A stretch of 64,000 bases of DNA, from contig NZ_JABMJG010000006.1 in NCBI RefSeq assembly GCF_013376045.1, positions 1 through 64,000 on the forward strand, in the 5' to 3' direction. Position numbers and translations under genes: made by a program. Shown here in pieces: positions 62,914 to 64,000 of this stretch. The DNA is from Variovorax sp. SG517. GTDB lineage: Bacteria; Pseudomonadota; Gammaproteobacteria; Burkholderiales; Burkholderiaceae_C. A model generated the notes under the pieces. The model had not been told where the DNA came from and made no database searches. It saw only the letters and a list, made by a program, of their open reading frames with translations. Positions within the stretch are counted from its first letter, which is position 1, and every line of letters begins with the position of its first letter.

Positions 62914-62961
62914 GCGAGGGGGTTCGGAAGTCGAGGGGACGAGCCCTCCAGTGTGCCCAAA

Positions 62962-62982
62962 AACGTCCGTCTGGTGGACGTT
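62962..62982. promoter_or_regulatory. Inverted repeat between iclR and Bug receptor genes
   Basis: AACGTCC-N7-GGACGTT has perfect 7-bp arms, 48 bp before the IclR start and 124 bp before the receptor start. It is a candidate IclR operator. Confidence 0.5.
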
Positions 62983-63106
62983 CCGATTGGTGCGATGGAC
63001 GGGGCTGCCAAAGAATTCCTGCCTGACGGACGCGCTTGCCGTGCGGTGCCAGGCCTTCGGGCAGGCACCGCCGCCGTCACCGAAATACTGAAGGAGACAA
63101 CAGAAC

Positions 63107-64000
63107 ATGCTATGCCCGACCGCATCCCGCCGGCGTTTGCTGGCCCTTGCCACTGCGCTGGTCTGCAGCACCGCGCTGCCCTCGCATGCACAGCCCGCCC
63201 CCTGGCCGTCCAAGCCGGTGAAGCTCGTGGTCGGCTATGCCGCGGGAGGGGCCACGGACGTGATCGCGCGCCTGGTCGCCATCAGGCTGGGCGAACAGCT
63301 GGGCCAGCCCGTGCTGGTGGACAACCGCACCGGCGCCAACAGCAACGTGGGCGCCGAAGCCGTGGCCCGCGCCCCCGCCGACGGCTACACGCTCTACGTC
63401 TACACCATCGCCAACACGATCAACGCGTCGCTCTATGCCCGGCTCGGCTACGACCCGATCAAGGATTTCGAGCCCATCGGACTGATCGCCAAGATTCCCA
63501 ACATCCTGGTGGTCGACCCGAAGCTGCCGGTGAAGAGCGTGGCCGACTACGTGCGCTTCGCCAGGGAGCAGCCCGACGGCATCACCTTCGCATCCTCGGG
63601 CAGCGGCTCATCCATCCACCTCTCGGGCGAGATGTTCAAGATGAAAGCCGGCTTGAAGATGCTGCATGTGCCCTACCGGGGCAGCGCTCCCGCGATCACG
63701 GACTTGCTGGGCGGGCAGGTGCAGTCGATGTTCGACAACGCGCCCTCGGCGCTGCCGCATGTGCAGGGCGGAAGGTTGCGCGCCATCGCGATCACCGGTC
63801 CCCGGCGCTCGCCGCTGCTGCCCGACGTGCCCACCGTGGCCGAGTCGGGCTATCCGGGCTTCGACGTCCAGTCCTGGTTCGGCCTGGCCGCCCCCGCCGG
63901 AACGCCGCGCCCCGTGATCGACCGGCTCAATGCCGCGCTGGGCAAGGTCCTGGCCGCGCCGGAAGTACGCCAGCGGCTGCAGGACATGGCAGCCACGCCC
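63107..64000 (+). CDS. Bug/TctC-family solute receptor (3' end beyond window)
   Basis: The first 298 residues of a tripartite tricarboxylate transporter receptor. AAGGAG precedes the ATG at 63107. Signal peptide: ASRRRLLALATALVCSTALP, cut near SHAQPAP. Family motifs: LVVGYAAGGATDVIARLVAI, VDNRTGANSNVGAEAVARAP, ADGYTLYVYT, LHVPYRGSAPAITDLLGGQV and DVPTVAESGYPGF. No stop is reached; about 25 residues should remain. It is divergent from an IclR regulator. The ligand is unknown, and no TctA or TctB gene is in view. Confidence 0.92.
   Translation, partial: MLCPTASRRRLLALATALVCSTALPSHAQPAPWPSKPVKLVVGYAAGGATDVIARLVAIRLGEQLGQPVLVDNRTGANSNVGAEAVARAPADGYTLYVYTIANTINASLYARLGYDPIKDFEPIGLIAKIPNILVVDPKLPVKSVADYVRFAREQPDGITFASSGSGSSIHLSGEMFKMKAGLKMLHVPYRGSAPAITDLLGGQVQSMFDNAPSALPHVQGGRLRAIAITGPRRSPLLPDVPTVAESGYPGFDVQSWFGLAAPAGTPRPVIDRLNAALGKVLAAPEVRQRLQDMAATP

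Overview
The window is high-GC bacterial DNA with dense genes and short intergenic gaps. Orphan tripartite-tricarboxylate (Bug/TctC) receptors, an SfnR/SfnG/SsuD organosulfur locus, a ccoNOQP-ccoGHIS oxidase locus with TTGAT-N4-ATCAA (FNR-type) boxes and the overall gene style suggest a betaproteobacterium of the Burkholderiales. Comamonadaceae, Variovorax-like, is my best guess; it rests on recalled gene neighbourhoods, not on a database search. I saw no rRNA, tRNA or CRISPR array.

Layout. 1-4357: an IS66 transposase remnant fused to a 5'-truncated Bug receptor, then an amidohydrolase-Bug operon facing a LysR regulator. 4846-7195: an IS3-family remnant carrying an inserted, intact-looking IS5-group element with TTAA target duplications. 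7324-9407: an AbiEi/AbiEii-like pair with two perfect palindromes upstream, followed by a decayed DUF1016 (YhcG-like) gene and hexanucleotide repeats. 9923-23389: an organosulfur island. One long minus-strand operon (msuE, sfnG, livG, livH, livM, livJ, sfnB, livF) lies behind a good sigma-54 box. A second minus operon carries ssuD plus an SfnB/DszC-like flavoprotein, and a divergent pair carries another such flavoprotein plus the sigma-54 activator sfnR. 23536-28159: aldo/keto reductase, two LysR regulators and a DHA2-type MFS exporter.

28322-50143 is a microaerobic and stress island: HiPIP, NUDIX hydrolase, HtrA protease, four universal-stress-protein genes, hemerythrin, fatty-acid desaturase, a response regulator with a hybrid kinase, a Crp/Fnr regulator, a degenerate ornithine-carbamoyltransferase-like protein, hemN, and the complete cbb3 oxidase structural and assembly set. 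Six good FNR-type boxes (plus one degenerate) lie mostly 35-65 bp before start codons, so these genes probably answer to the local Crp/Fnr regulator or a paralogue.

50393-61362: a divergent class A penicillin-binding protein, a YjjJ-type HipA kinase preceded by a tiny overlapping ORF and direct repeats, then a minus-strand group containing a large phosphoesterase lipoprotein, a di-haem peroxidase, two paralogous lipoproteins and a prolyl-hydroxylase-like dioxygenase. 62071-64000: an IclR regulator divergent from a third Bug receptor that runs off the window.

The most novel-looking items are the stand-alone OTCase N-domain lookalike in the FNR regulon, the Liv-type transporter inside the sulfone operon, the AbiE-like locus with twin palindromes, and the paired lipoproteins with a winged-helix-like signature.
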